From an uncultured Eubacteriales bacterium (GTDB lineage: Bacteria > Bacillota > Clostridia > Christensenellales > Borkfalkiaceae): a stretch of DNA of 24,861 bases. Position 1 is the first letter of the stretch. Each line of letters opens with the position of its first letter. Location of the stretch: positions 1-24,861 of the forward strand of contig USHO01000009.1 of the NCBI GenBank assembly GCA_900554485.1, read 5' to 3'. Positions 7,784-16,148 of this stretch are shown here, one piece after another. The notes under the pieces are model-generated. The model saw only the letters and a program-made list of their open reading frames with translations. It did no database searches and was not told the DNA's origin. The position numbers and the translations under genes were made by a program.

Positions 7784-7914
7784 CATTTGCGTAAAAGACG
7801 TTGCCGGGATAATCGTTAAGACCAGAGTTGCGGAAAAGAAAATTTCTTACGACCGGCTTATAAAATCCCGTCAAAACGGAAAATTTATAAAGAAAACCAA
7901 ATAATATACGATTT

Positions 7915-7946
7915 AAGGCGATAGAACATTGTTTTACCGCCTTTTT
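7915..7946 (+). terminator. weak hairpin with plus-strand T run
   Basis: AAGGCG (7915-7920) pairs with CGCCTT (7938-7943) around a 17-base loop. TTTTT follows on the plus strand; on the minus strand there is no T run. No plus-strand gene or good promoter is visible upstream, so a small RNA or chance are both possible. Confidence 0.3.
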
Positions 7947-7997
7947 CTTATAACTTTATTTTATTTTGCCCTTCGTTTTCGCGTTATAGCCATTATC

Positions 7998-9593
7998 TCA
8001 AATTTCGCTCGGAGAAATAAGCCCACGGTAAATACTGAAATACAGCGTCGGGTTATCGCGATAAGGCAAAATCGGAGTTTCAAGTTCGTCTATCGTTTCT
8101 ATCTCGCCTTTAACGTAACTTTCAAGGCGGTCTTTACAAGACTCTAAACGCATTAAAAGTCCGCCGAGACGCGCATCCTGTATTTCAAATCCGAAAGGCT
8201 TATTTTCGGTATACCACAGATTTCTGTAATCTTTATAAAACCTTTTCAAACGTATAACGACTTCCGAGACATCGCAGCAGATATCGGCGATTCCCGCCCT
8301 ATCGCCCGCTTTATATGTTTTACGGATTCTTACGCCGAGATTATATTTGAGTTCTAAAACGCGGCAAAGCGAAGAAAGCGCGGTAAAAATATATCCGTAC
8401 TTACCAGCCACGCCCGCGGCTTTCGTTAATTTTTCGGCATATTCGCCGTAGGCGATTTTTCCTTCCTCTTCGGCAAGGTCGTCGAGCAGCCCCAAAAACG
8501 GGTCGCTATACAAAAATGCTTTGCACGGGGTTTCGAGTTCTTCGTGTTTCACGGGCAATAAATTCGGAATGTCGAGAAGCAGAAAATCGTAAAAATCGAT
8601 ACCGAACGTCGCCTTAAAGCCGTCCGCGATTTTTTCTTCGTCAAAAATGCCAAGTGAATATTGTTTAACGGCGTACAAAGACGGAAGAAGTGCGAAAAAC
8701 GAACATTCTTTGCCGTCGTCGCCCCACATAGTGATAAACACGTTTTTGACATTAAATTTATTTACGGCTTGCATTGCCGCTTTCATAGATTTAAGCGTAT
8801 AGCCGTTGAAAGGAGCAAAACCACCCCAGCACCATGCTCCGCCTGCAAACCAGAAATCGTTTTTAATGGCTTTATGAGCCTTCATCATGGTTTCGTAATC
8901 TTCGGTTTCGGTATGGTAATAATCCCAGTAGACGAGTTCGACGTTTGCCGGGATTTTTTCGGAAAGATTTTCTGAAACGCAAAGGTCTTTGCCGTAATAT
9001 TTGCCGCAGTTTTCTATACGGAAAAACATATCGCTCCACATATGAAGCATAAAACCGTATTTATCGGCTATTTCGGCAACCCTTTCAAGATGCCCTAAAA
9101 GCAGTTCGTAACGATTTTTATATCCGTGTTCGTCGAGATATTTGCCGAGCCCTATGTAATGCGCCTCATCCATACCTATATTTACGATACGAGAAGTAAA
9201 AGTTTTTGAAAGCGACGCAAACATTTTATCGATAAGCGCGTAAGTCTTATCGTTTTCGACCAGCAAAATGTCGCCGATATCTATGATATCTTCGTAATGC
9301 GGCAACTTAGCAAGGTTATTGAAGTGCGCGAGGGTCTGAATCGACGGCACAAGTTCTATTCCCTTTTCAGCCGCATATTTATCCAGATCTTTTAATTCGG
9401 TAGTCGAATAGCCTCCGCGAAGATAGCCGAAATAAGGCTCGCCCTCTACTTCGTAAGTATCTTCCATATAGAGCTCGAGCGTATTATAACCTATTTCTGC
9501 GAGAATATCTATAAACTCTTTGATTTTTTGCGGTTTCATTACGGCGTTGCGCGAACAATCGAGCATTACGCCGAACCGTGATGAATTTTCCAT
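7998..9593 (-). CDS. GH20 family exo-beta-N-acetylhexosaminidase, cytoplasmic
   Basis: This is a 531-residue enzyme that should release terminal beta-linked N-acetylglucosamine or N-acetylgalactosamine from oligosaccharides by substrate-assisted catalysis. It has the GH20 TIM-barrel pattern: RFGVMLDCSRNAVM at 6-19, YMEDTYEVEGEPYFGYLRG at 42-60, and the catalytic Asp-Glu pair D142-E143 in NIGMDEAHYIGLG. A Trp-rich AGGAWCWGG segment and a WGDDG segment follow. It has no signal peptide, so it acts on imported sugars; it resembles the streptococcal GH20C group from memory. I start at 9593 because the homologous block begins there; the longer frame to 9737 runs into the preceding gene. No strong ribosome site is seen. 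It is the last gene of the operon, 53 bases after the surface protein. Confidence 0.9.
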   Translation of the reverse strand: MENSSRFGVMLDCSRNAVMKPQKIKEFIDILAEIGYNTLELYMEDTYEVEGEPYFGYLRGGYSTTELKDLDKYAAEKGIELVPSIQTLAHFNNLAKLPHYEDIIDIGDILLVENDKTYALIDKMFASLSKTFTSRIVNIGMDEAHYIGLGKYLDEHGYKNRYELLLGHLERVAEIADKYGFMLHMWSDMFFRIENCGKYYGKDLCVSENLSEKIPANVELVYWDYYHTETEDYETMMKAHKAIKNDFWFAGGAWCWGGFAPFNGYTLKSMKAAMQAVNKFNVKNVFITMWGDDGKECSFFALLPSLYAVKQYSLGIFDEEKIADGFKATFGIDFYDFLLLDIPNLLPVKHEELETPCKAFLYSDPFLGLLDDLAEEEGKIAYGEYAEKLTKAAGVAGKYGYIFTALSSLCRVLELKYNLGVRIRKTYKAGDRAGIADICCDVSEVVIRLKRFYKDYRNLWYTENKPFGFEIQDARLGGLLMRLESCKDRLESYVKGEIETIDELETPILPYRDNPTLYFSIYRGLISPSEI

Positions 9594-9646
9594 ATAAACC
9601 GTTTTTTCGGGCGGGGAGGCATTCGCCGCTCCGCCCTGCGTTTTTA

Positions 9647-11704
9647 TTAAACTCTCTTTTTCTTTATAACTGCGACCGCACCGGCAAGGCACAAAATCGC
9701 AAGTACGGGCATTACTCCGTTTACCGAGCCGCCGCAACCTTTTTTATCCGCCGTAGGCTTTTTGGCGTAAGTAACGGTGATGTTTACGTCGCCCGTTACG
9801 GTGAGTCCGTCAATTTCGGTTTCACCGTTTTTGATAGTCATATTATATCCGTCTTCGGCATAAGCAGAGAAATCAACGGTTCCGTTATATTCTACCTGCA
9901 AAGTAACCGTATCTTTTTCAAGTCCGTCGAAAGTTACCGTAACGGTATACTTTCTTGCGGTTTCGTTAAACTTGGGAACGAGAGTTACGTTGCCCTTAAC
10001 CGTATCGGTATCGAAATTCCACTTCGTGTCGCCGTTATACCAGCCGTCGAAAGTATAAACTTTGTCAACGGTCATGTCTTTGGTCGGGTCTGCGGGTCTG
10101 GTAAGCTTGCTACCGTAAGCAACTTTCGTTGCAGCCGTTTCGCCTATTTTAACGTCGTATTCGTTGAGCGTTCTCGTTTCGGTATAAGTCTTGCCGTTTT
10201 CCAGCGGAAGTTCGGTCGGTAAATCGTTAGTATAAGTATATTGAGCATTGGTAGTACCGAGAAACTCTCTCGTTTCGGCAAGTTTTTCGGTTCTGTTTTC
10301 TATCGTATAGACAATATCTTTTTCCGTTCCGTCGCAAAGTATCAACTTCGCGTTATAAGTGTTAATAGTTTCGTTAAATTTCGCAACGAGCGTTACGTTA
10401 CTCGTAACCGTATCGGTTTCAAAGTTCCACTTCGTATCGCCGTTATACCAACCGTCGAAAGTAACGGTGTAGCCGTCTTTCGTTTTGGTCGGCTCTTCGG
10501 CGGGTGCGGTAATTTTAGAACCGTAATTATATTTAACAGCCGCAGTCTCGCCGATAATTACGTCGAAAGTCTTAATGGCTTTGGTAAGCGTAACGGTAAT
10601 ATCTTCGGCTTTGATTTCGTTGTTTTTCCACGCGTAATCATACGCGGGGTCCGCCTCGTAAGTCGGATAAGTCAATGCAGTGTCCGCAGTGGTAAAAGTC
10701 GCTTTGCCGAGTTCGTTGCCGGTTTCGTCTACGAACGTCGCAGTATAAACCTTATACCAAGCGCCGTTCACCTTTCTGAAAGTAACGTCTTCGGTAGTTC
10801 TGTAAACAACGCTCGAACCTACATTCCAACGAGCGTAAGAGGGAAACTCGCAACCCGCCTCGACGGTTATTTCCGTAGCGGAAACGAAAGCGGCAGACTT
10901 AAACGTAAACGCATTGTTTGCGTAAAGATTGATATACGGATCGCTTGTATCTTTATTCCACTCACCGCCGACTGCCGTTTCACCGACTTTTATATGCGAC
11001 AACGTGTTAAGCGCGTTTATGTAAGTATAATTTTTACCTTTATCGTATTTGTCGGCTCCCGCATAGTCGCAAACCGACAAATTAAACCACATAAAGCCCA
11101 TCGCGTCCCAACCGTCTATAGCCGTAAGCGACGTAACGACGGTATCTATATAGCGAAAATTATCGGAAACTTGTTTTACCCATACGCCGTCCACCTTTTT
11201 GAAGGTCGATGTTTCCGTCGTTTTATAGACGATTTTATCGCCCGTCCCGCTCCAGAGCGCATAGGACGGAAATTCGCAACCTTCTTCGATTACGATTTCG
11301 GTTGCAGTAGGAAAATCTGTAAATTTGAACGCAAATCTGTCTACCGAATTATCGTACATATTAAGATACGGATCGGTGATATTTCCGTCCCAAACCGAAC
11401 CTGCGGCAATTCCGTCGACTTTTATTTTCGTAAAAGTATTAAGACTATTAACGGTGGTATAATCTTTACCTTTGTTGTATGTACCATTACTGTCTTTGAA
11501 GTCCGTACCCGTAAGTTCAAGCCTCGGATATGTAGTCAACGCATCATTGACCGAAACGGATGCAACGGTCGTATCTCTATAGATATAGTCCGTCGTCGCA
11601 TCGTCTGCGCGGGCGGCGGTTGCAGACTTAACCGCTCCGAAAGTTACGAAGGTTGTTACCGCGCACAGACACGCGATAAGCATTGTTTTAAGTTTTTTCA
11701 TCAT
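9647..11704 (-). CDS. secreted repeat protein with InlB-type (Flg_new) repeats and GCGGS membrane tail
   Basis: This is a 685-residue exported protein. The signal peptide is at about 1-34 (MMKKLK then a hydrophobic core, then ATAARADD). Two copies of a domain of about 135-140 residues follow, at 40-178 and 184-319, sharing YxKGKxYTxxNxLNT, DPYxNxY and GCEFPSYAxW. Two Listeria-Bacteroides type repeats at about 379-445 and 515-580 share FDGWYNGDTKWNF. The C-terminus (653-685) is KKGCGGS, a hydrophobic helix and KKKR. The protein is probably surface-held and may bind glycan; no catalytic motif is seen. AGGAG at 11706-11710 fits Met2 at 11701 better than Met1. It starts 40 bases after the second permease gene and belongs to the sugar operon. 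Confidence 0.85.
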   Translation of the reverse strand: MMKKLKTMLIACLCAVTTFVTFGAVKSATAARADDATTDYIYRDTTVASVSVNDALTTYPRLELTGTDFKDSNGTYNKGKDYTTVNSLNTFTKIKVDGIAAGSVWDGNITDPYLNMYDNSVDRFAFKFTDFPTATEIVIEEGCEFPSYALWSGTGDKIVYKTTETSTFKKVDGVWVKQVSDNFRYIDTVVTSLTAIDGWDAMGFMWFNLSVCDYAGADKYDKGKNYTYINALNTLSHIKVGETAVGGEWNKDTSDPYINLYANNAFTFKSAAFVSATEITVEAGCEFPSYARWNVGSSVVYRTTEDVTFRKVNGAWYKVYTATFVDETGNELGKATFTTADTALTYPTYEADPAYDYAWKNNEIKAEDITVTLTKAIKTFDVIIGETAAVKYNYGSKITAPAEEPTKTKDGYTVTFDGWYNGDTKWNFETDTVTSNVTLVAKFNETINTYNAKLILCDGTEKDIVYTIENRTEKLAETREFLGTTNAQYTYTNDLPTELPLENGKTYTETRTLNEYDVKIGETAATKVAYGSKLTRPADPTKDMTVDKVYTFDGWYNGDTKWNFDTDTVKGNVTLVPKFNETARKYTVTVTFDGLEKDTVTLQVEYNGTVDFSAYAEDGYNMTIKNGETEIDGLTVTGDVNITVTYAKKPTADKKGCGGSVNGVMPVLAILCLAGAVAVIKKKRV

Positions 11705-11744
11705 TCTCCTTTATAATTTTAAGTCTTCCGACTATAAATTCATT

Positions 11745-12587
11745 TTATCCCTTTATTCCGCCGACGGAAGTGTTTTCCATGATTTTTCTGCTGAATATCG
11801 CAAAGAAAATCAACGTCGGAATAATTACTACCGTGGTTGCCGCGAAAATCGTAGGCCAGTTGTTTTTGCTCTGATATTTGTTGACTATCATTTGCAATCC
11901 TACGGCTATCGTAGGTTTTGCGCGCATAAACAGATACTGCGAGAAGTAATCGTTCCATGCGCTTATAAACGAGATAAGGAAGAACGCCACCACCCCGCCG
12001 ATAACCTGCGGAAGCATTATCTGAAAGAACACCCTGGTGTGTCCCGCACCGTCTATAAAAGCGGACTCGGCATAAGTCCATGAAACCGACTTAAAGTAAG
12101 CGTATAAGTACAGAAATACCGCTCCGAAACCGCCCTGCATAAGGAAGTTACCCGAAAATTTGTTGAGCAATTTCAACTTATACATAAGGTTATACGTCGC
12201 CGAAAGCGAACCGGTTGTCGGAATCATCATACAGATGACGACCATAGTATAAATAAACTTACTACCCTTAAACGGATATTTCGCTATGATATACGAAGTC
12301 ATACACGAAAGAAGTATGCCTATGCCGACTCCGCCCGTTACGAGAATCGCACTGTTTAAGAACATGCCGAAAATACCTGTTTTAGCGAATTTATACTCAA
12401 ACACGGCTTTATAGTTCACCGTAGTGGGATTATCCGGCAACGACCATATATCCTTGAAAAAGTCCGCAGAAGACTTAAAACTGTTATAAAACATCATAAC
12501 GAACGGATATATGAGCGATATTGCGTACAAAACGAATATAACGAATACTATCGTAAGCGTTATCCGTTCGTTTTTAGGTCTTTTCAT
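11745..12587 (-). CDS. carbohydrate ABC transporter permease, MalG type (CUT1)
   Basis: This is a 280-residue inner-membrane permease of a binding-protein-dependent sugar importer. It has about six hydrophobic segments, the first at about 10-35. The EAA loop that docks the ATPase is AESAFIDGAGHTRVFFQIML at 173-192. The C-terminus, ENTSVGGIKG, is typical of MalG-like subunits. Its ATG overlaps the stop of the 852-residue surface protein by 4 bases (ATGA), so translation is coupled. Its partner is the permease at 15146-16144. No ATPase gene is in the operon, so a shared MsmX-like ATPase elsewhere is expected from what is known of CUT1 importers. Confidence 0.93.
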   Translation of the reverse strand: MKRPKNERITLTIVFVIFVLYAISLIYPFVMMFYNSFKSSADFFKDIWSLPDNPTTVNYKAVFEYKFAKTGIFGMFLNSAILVTGGVGIGILLSCMTSYIIAKYPFKGSKFIYTMVVICMMIPTTGSLSATYNLMYKLKLLNKFSGNFLMQGGFGAVFLYLYAYFKSVSWTYAESAFIDGAGHTRVFFQIMLPQVIGGVVAFFLISFISAWNDYFSQYLFMRAKPTIAVGLQMIVNKYQSKNNWPTIFAATTVVIIPTLIFFAIFSRKIMENTSVGGIKG

Positions 12588-15142
12588 TTGCTCCTCCGTC
12601 TTTTATCCGCAACGAAGAACACCACGGGCAAGGCAAGCAGCGATATCGCAGATATACCGACCGACGAGCCGCAACCGCTCTTTTTAGCGGTCTCACCCGA
12701 CGAACCGTCATTTTTAATATCGATAACTACCCTTAATTCCTCGCCGAACTGGTTACGGATATAGAAGTTGCGCGTACCCGACGGGAATTTCTGTAAAAAT
12801 TCTTTCTTTATCGTAATCGTATTGTTTATTTCGTCTACGATATAATCTTTTTCGGTTATTTTAGAGCCGAGAATTTCAAAAGTATATTTACCGACGTTTA
12901 AGTCGAAAATCAGATCTTCCGGGTTCGCCGCATTAAAGGTCTGTCGGCTGTCGCCCGAAATTACAAGGTCGGGGTAATTGCCTTCTTCATAGTATTTATC
13001 GAGATTTTTAACCGAAACGTTATCCACCGTAAAATTGGTCCAGTTGGTCGAACTGAAAGACATATAACCTGCGGTATCGGTATCACCGAACGAAACTACG
13101 GGTTTCCACTCCGTGTCATTCTCATTTAAGAGTTTGAATTCGACGGTTACCGTCGAATTTACCGCGGTAACCCTGATCGAAATCGGCGCATTCACGGGCG
13201 CATCGACGGAAATTTCGACCGAGCCGTTATACGACGGAATATTCCAGCCGAAAAGGGTCAGAAACGATTTATTCGGGTCGGCAGCCTTTTTCCTGCCCAT
13301 CATAAGGCTGTAAACGGATCCTGCCGCGAAAGTGCTTTTATACGAACCTTTATGGAAAGAGAAACCGAACCACATCGATTGCGGCGTCCACACGGTTACG
13401 TCGCCCTCTGTGCTGCTCGTGGGTTCGTATTGATATTGAAGTAAATCGAACTTAAACTGCCAGTCGCCGTAAGAACGTTTCGGTCCGAACATCGCCGAGT
13501 CGCCCGTTCTGTCGAAACGAAGAGCTCCGTTTTCAAATTTTAGACCGCAATCGGCGGTATTTCTCGTATAGGTAACGCCTTCTTCGTTCGGCAGAATATC
13601 GTTGCTTAACGCTACCGAACTGCCCGATTGATAAAACCAATCGTCGCTTACCGCGTTTTCGTTAAAATCGGCGGTTAAATTTTTACCTGCCGATTCGGCG
13701 TAAACGTAGCGTTCTACCGAGATGTTATCGATATAAAATTCAGCCGCGTTATCCGAAAAATTACCATACGCAAAATATCCCGCCACGGCACCGCTCTCTA
13801 CCGTTGCGGTAACGCATTTATCCCTAAAAGCGAGAGTTAAGTCCGCATTGCCGTTGGTCTGCACAGCAGAAACGGAAATGCTCTGATATTCGCCATAAGC
13901 AAATGCTACTTCGTCGCTGCTCGCAATCGTCGCGCCGTTGCACTTAAACACGGCTTTCGCCGTTCCGTTTACGAGTTCTATGCCTGCCGTCAATGCGGCA
14001 GGATTATAAACGTTTGAGGTTTCAAGCCCGAAAGCGGCTCCGATAAACCCGTTTTCGGTATTCTCGTTTACGCAGATGTCGAACGAGCCTTCAAGAATTT
14101 TATCCGCTTTTTCATCAACCGTAATTTTCTTCGTCGAGAACAACAAATCGTCGCTCTTAGTACCGTTAAAATTTACGTCCGAAAAGTATATATACGACAT
14201 ACAACTTCTCGTATTAAGACCGTACACAGTCAACGACGACGGAAGTTTTTTATCTTCAAAGTCCGTCTGCGCTATTACAGATTTGATATCATAACCGTCG
14301 GAAGAAATTTTAGAAAATTTAACGTTGTCCAAAATCACTCCGCCGCCGCTGTTGACGCCTACGTCTTCGACGTTTATTCCGACGTAACCGTCGCCAATAT
14401 TAAAATTCTGAAATCCGTTGGCATTAGCCGCCGCTACATGGTCCGCCGTTACTCTGTAACGCTTTACGTTTTCGGCATTCCAGTCATATATTCCGCTATC
14501 GGACAAAGGCGCGACGTAAATTTCTATCGCGTCTTCTTCACCCGTAGCCGCGCTGCGATATACTTGTCTTATTCTGTACGAATTATCGCCCGTTAAATCG
14601 AGGTTGCCATTCGTCGCCTTTACCCACGCGCCGTTTTCGTATACATCGGGGAATTTATAATCGGCTGATGCGCTTTCAAACGTGAAAGACTTAGATCCTG
14701 TGCCCGCATAATATCCGAACGTATTAACGTATCCGTAGTTATAATCCCATGCCGAAGTATCGCTTAAATTTCTACCCTGCATAACTCCGAAGTGAACGCT
14801 GCCGGAAGTTACGCCAAGAACATCGTATTCTGCCATTAAATCTTCGTCGTCGGCAAATTTAACGGAAGTCTTTGTCGCGAAACAGTTGACGTTATTGCCG
14901 GCAGTTTCGTAACCGCCGAGTTTAACGGTCGTTCCGCCGGACGATCTGTACGATATTTTAGTACCGTCTTTTACCTGCCAGTCCCCTCCCGTGAGCGTTG
15001 TCATGGTTATATCGTCTTTTATTACCGTAACTTTTTCGTTCGCCGCTTTCGCGCCGTAAACACCGGGGAAAATCACTGCCGCGACCATACAAGCCGCGCA
15101 TACCGTCGCTAAAGATTTTTTCGTTTTTATTTTCATTTTCAC
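12584..15142 (-). CDS. large secreted protein, three jellyroll-like modules, X2-like domain and GCGSS membrane tail
   Basis: This is an 852-residue exported protein with a signal peptide at about 1-34. Three beta-rich modules (about 35-285, 290-490, 495-725) each close with a DN-(I/V)-(S/K)-(V/F) strand: LDNVKFSKI, IDNISVERY and VDNVSVKNL. That is the pattern of concanavalin/LamG-like sugar-binding folds. Residues about 730-815 resemble a CBM-X2 or Ig-like module (DYIVDEINNTITIKKEFLQK). The tail, 820-852, is KKSGCGSS, a hydrophobic helix and DKRRRSK. No catalytic motif is visible, so glycan binding is the likely role. It lies between the two permease genes, starting 3 bases after one and overlapping the other by 4, an unusual place for a surface protein. 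Confidence 0.82.
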   Translation of the reverse strand: MKMKIKTKKSLATVCAACMVAAVIFPGVYGAKAANEKVTVIKDDITMTTLTGGDWQVKDGTKISYRSSGGTTVKLGGYETAGNNVNCFATKTSVKFADDEDLMAEYDVLGVTSGSVHFGVMQGRNLSDTSAWDYNYGYVNTFGYYAGTGSKSFTFESASADYKFPDVYENGAWVKATNGNLDLTGDNSYRIRQVYRSAATGEEDAIEIYVAPLSDSGIYDWNAENVKRYRVTADHVAAANANGFQNFNIGDGYVGINVEDVGVNSGGGVILDNVKFSKISSDGYDIKSVIAQTDFEDKKLPSSLTVYGLNTRSCMSYIYFSDVNFNGTKSDDLLFSTKKITVDEKADKILEGSFDICVNENTENGFIGAAFGLETSNVYNPAALTAGIELVNGTAKAVFKCNGATIASSDEVAFAYGEYQSISVSAVQTNGNADLTLAFRDKCVTATVESGAVAGYFAYGNFSDNAAEFYIDNISVERYVYAESAGKNLTADFNENAVSDDWFYQSGSSVALSNDILPNEEGVTYTRNTADCGLKFENGALRFDRTGDSAMFGPKRSYGDWQFKFDLLQYQYEPTSSTEGDVTVWTPQSMWFGFSFHKGSYKSTFAAGSVYSLMMGRKKAADPNKSFLTLFGWNIPSYNGSVEISVDAPVNAPISIRVTAVNSTVTVEFKLLNENDTEWKPVVSFGDTDTAGYMSFSSTNWTNFTVDNVSVKNLDKYYEEGNYPDLVISGDSRQTFNAANPEDLIFDLNVGKYTFEILGSKITEKDYIVDEINNTITIKKEFLQKFPSGTRNFYIRNQFGEELRVVIDIKNDGSSGETAKKSGCGSSVGISAISLLALPVVFFVADKRRRSK

Positions 15143-15145
15143 TCC

Positions 15146-16144
15146 TTAAAATTCTACGTCGGGGACGAGTTTGTCTATCAAAAATTTGCCTAATAATACG
15201 AGTGGCGTTCCGACGATAGCCGCGCACCAGCCGATAGCCGCAGCCTCACTTAAATTGCCGCTCGAAACTCTGTTCGTGATAAGGTATGCTATCGTATACC
15301 CTTCGCCCGAAGGTCCGCCGTTGGTAAGCAGTTGCGCGGGCAAAAAGTAAGAGAACGATACCGCTATACCCATCATGAACATAGTAGATATAGTGGGCAT
15401 GGTTAGCGGAACGATTATCCTCGTAAATTCTTTGGTCATCGTTATTCCGTCTATCTTGCCTGCCTCGATTACTTCGGGCGGAATTCTTGCCATAGACCCC
15501 GCCACCATAATTACGTTATAGCCGATACCCGACCACAACGAAAACCAAAGCACCATCATAAAACAGGTTTTCGGGTCTCCGAACCAACCGTTTACGGGTA
15601 TAACGTTGCCTAACCCCATTGCTTTGAGCATTGCGTTTACGGGACCGTAATTTGTGCTGAACATGAACGAGAAAAGCATACACAACGCAACGGGCATTAT
15701 AATCGACGGAAGATAGAACACCACCTTGAAAAACTTTTCACCCCATACCTTTTTATAAAAGTAATACGCGCAAAGCAGAGATATCGGCAATATTACGAAA
15801 GTGTTCCATATAAATATGAGTAAAGAGTTTCTTATGCCGTATCTGTACTGCGGGTGCGAATCCGCCGAGAAGAAAGACTTCAGCACTCTTTCAAAATTCA
15901 CCCAACCTACGTTGACGTACTTACCCTCGCTTATGCTCCAGGTCTGAAACGCGAGTTTAATCGAGTCGATATTGACGTAGAGAAAGAATACGAGCCAGTT
16001 TATAATCGGATAAGCCAAAAAGAGAATTATAAACAGCGTTCTCTGCGTTTTCCCGTTTCTGTACCGACCGTTTTTACGGAAAGTTACGGCTCGTTCGGTT
16101 TCGGTTTCCGCACTGAAACCCGCGTTGACGTTTTTATCTGTCAT
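15146..16144 (-). CDS. carbohydrate ABC transporter permease, MalF/LplB type (CUT1)
   Basis: This 332-residue membrane protein is the first permease of the importer. A polar N-terminal cytoplasmic stretch (about 1-33) precedes six hydrophobic segments, the first at about 36-57. The EAA loop is at about 227-247 (IEAGKIDGITMTKEFTRIIV), and NGGPSGEGYT near the C-terminus matches the usual MalF-like NGGP motif. It starts 4 bases after the upstream lipoprotein gene and ends 3 bases before the 852-residue surface protein. It should pair with the permease at 11745-12587. The charged extension at the N-terminus is a little long but normal in range. Confidence 0.93.
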   Translation of the reverse strand: MTDKNVNAGFSAETETERAVTFRKNGRYRNGKTQRTLFIILFLAYPIINWLVFFLYVNIDSIKLAFQTWSISEGKYVNVGWVNFERVLKSFFSADSHPQYRYGIRNSLLIFIWNTFVILPISLLCAYYFYKKVWGEKFFKVVFYLPSIIMPVALCMLFSFMFSTNYGPVNAMLKAMGLGNVIPVNGWFGDPKTCFMMVLWFSLWSGIGYNVIMVAGSMARIPPEVIEAGKIDGITMTKEFTRIIVPLTMPTISTMFMMGIAVSFSYFLPAQLLTNGGPSGEGYTIAYLITNRVSSGNLSEAAAIGWCAAIVGTPLVLLGKFLIDKLVPDVEF

Positions 16145-16148
16145 AATT

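Larger units (their letters stand above)
7610..7997. other. hairpin-rich intergenic region, no supportable gene
   Basis: About 390 bases separate the GH20 stop from the XRE-ARH promoter region. Short frames exist on both strands, but none has a good ribosome site or family resemblance. The stretch holds three stem-loops (7667-7705, 7750-7783, 7915-7946), listed separately. On the minus strand one frame across the middle hairpin ends in GHIGKMSEQLT and a stop. It could be part of a degenerate or repeated element. Confidence 0.5.

Noticed and set aside
7592..7819. 75-codon plus-strand frame in the intergenic region
   Set aside because: It crosses two hairpins, lacks a ribosome site and has no recognisable domain.
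9594..9646. GGGCGG / CCGCCC hairpin between the surface protein and GH20 as a terminator
   Set aside because: There is no T run after it on the minus strand. It may dampen readthrough or stabilise the upstream message, but the evidence is thin.
9594..9737. Longer N-terminus for the GH20 enzyme
   Set aside because: The extra 48 codons overlap the end of the preceding gene and look like its shadow. The family block starts at 9593.
10241..11716. 491-codon open frame on the plus strand
   Set aside because: It lies wholly antisense to the 685-residue surface protein, is Arg/Phe/Ile-rich, and mirrors the repeats of the true gene.
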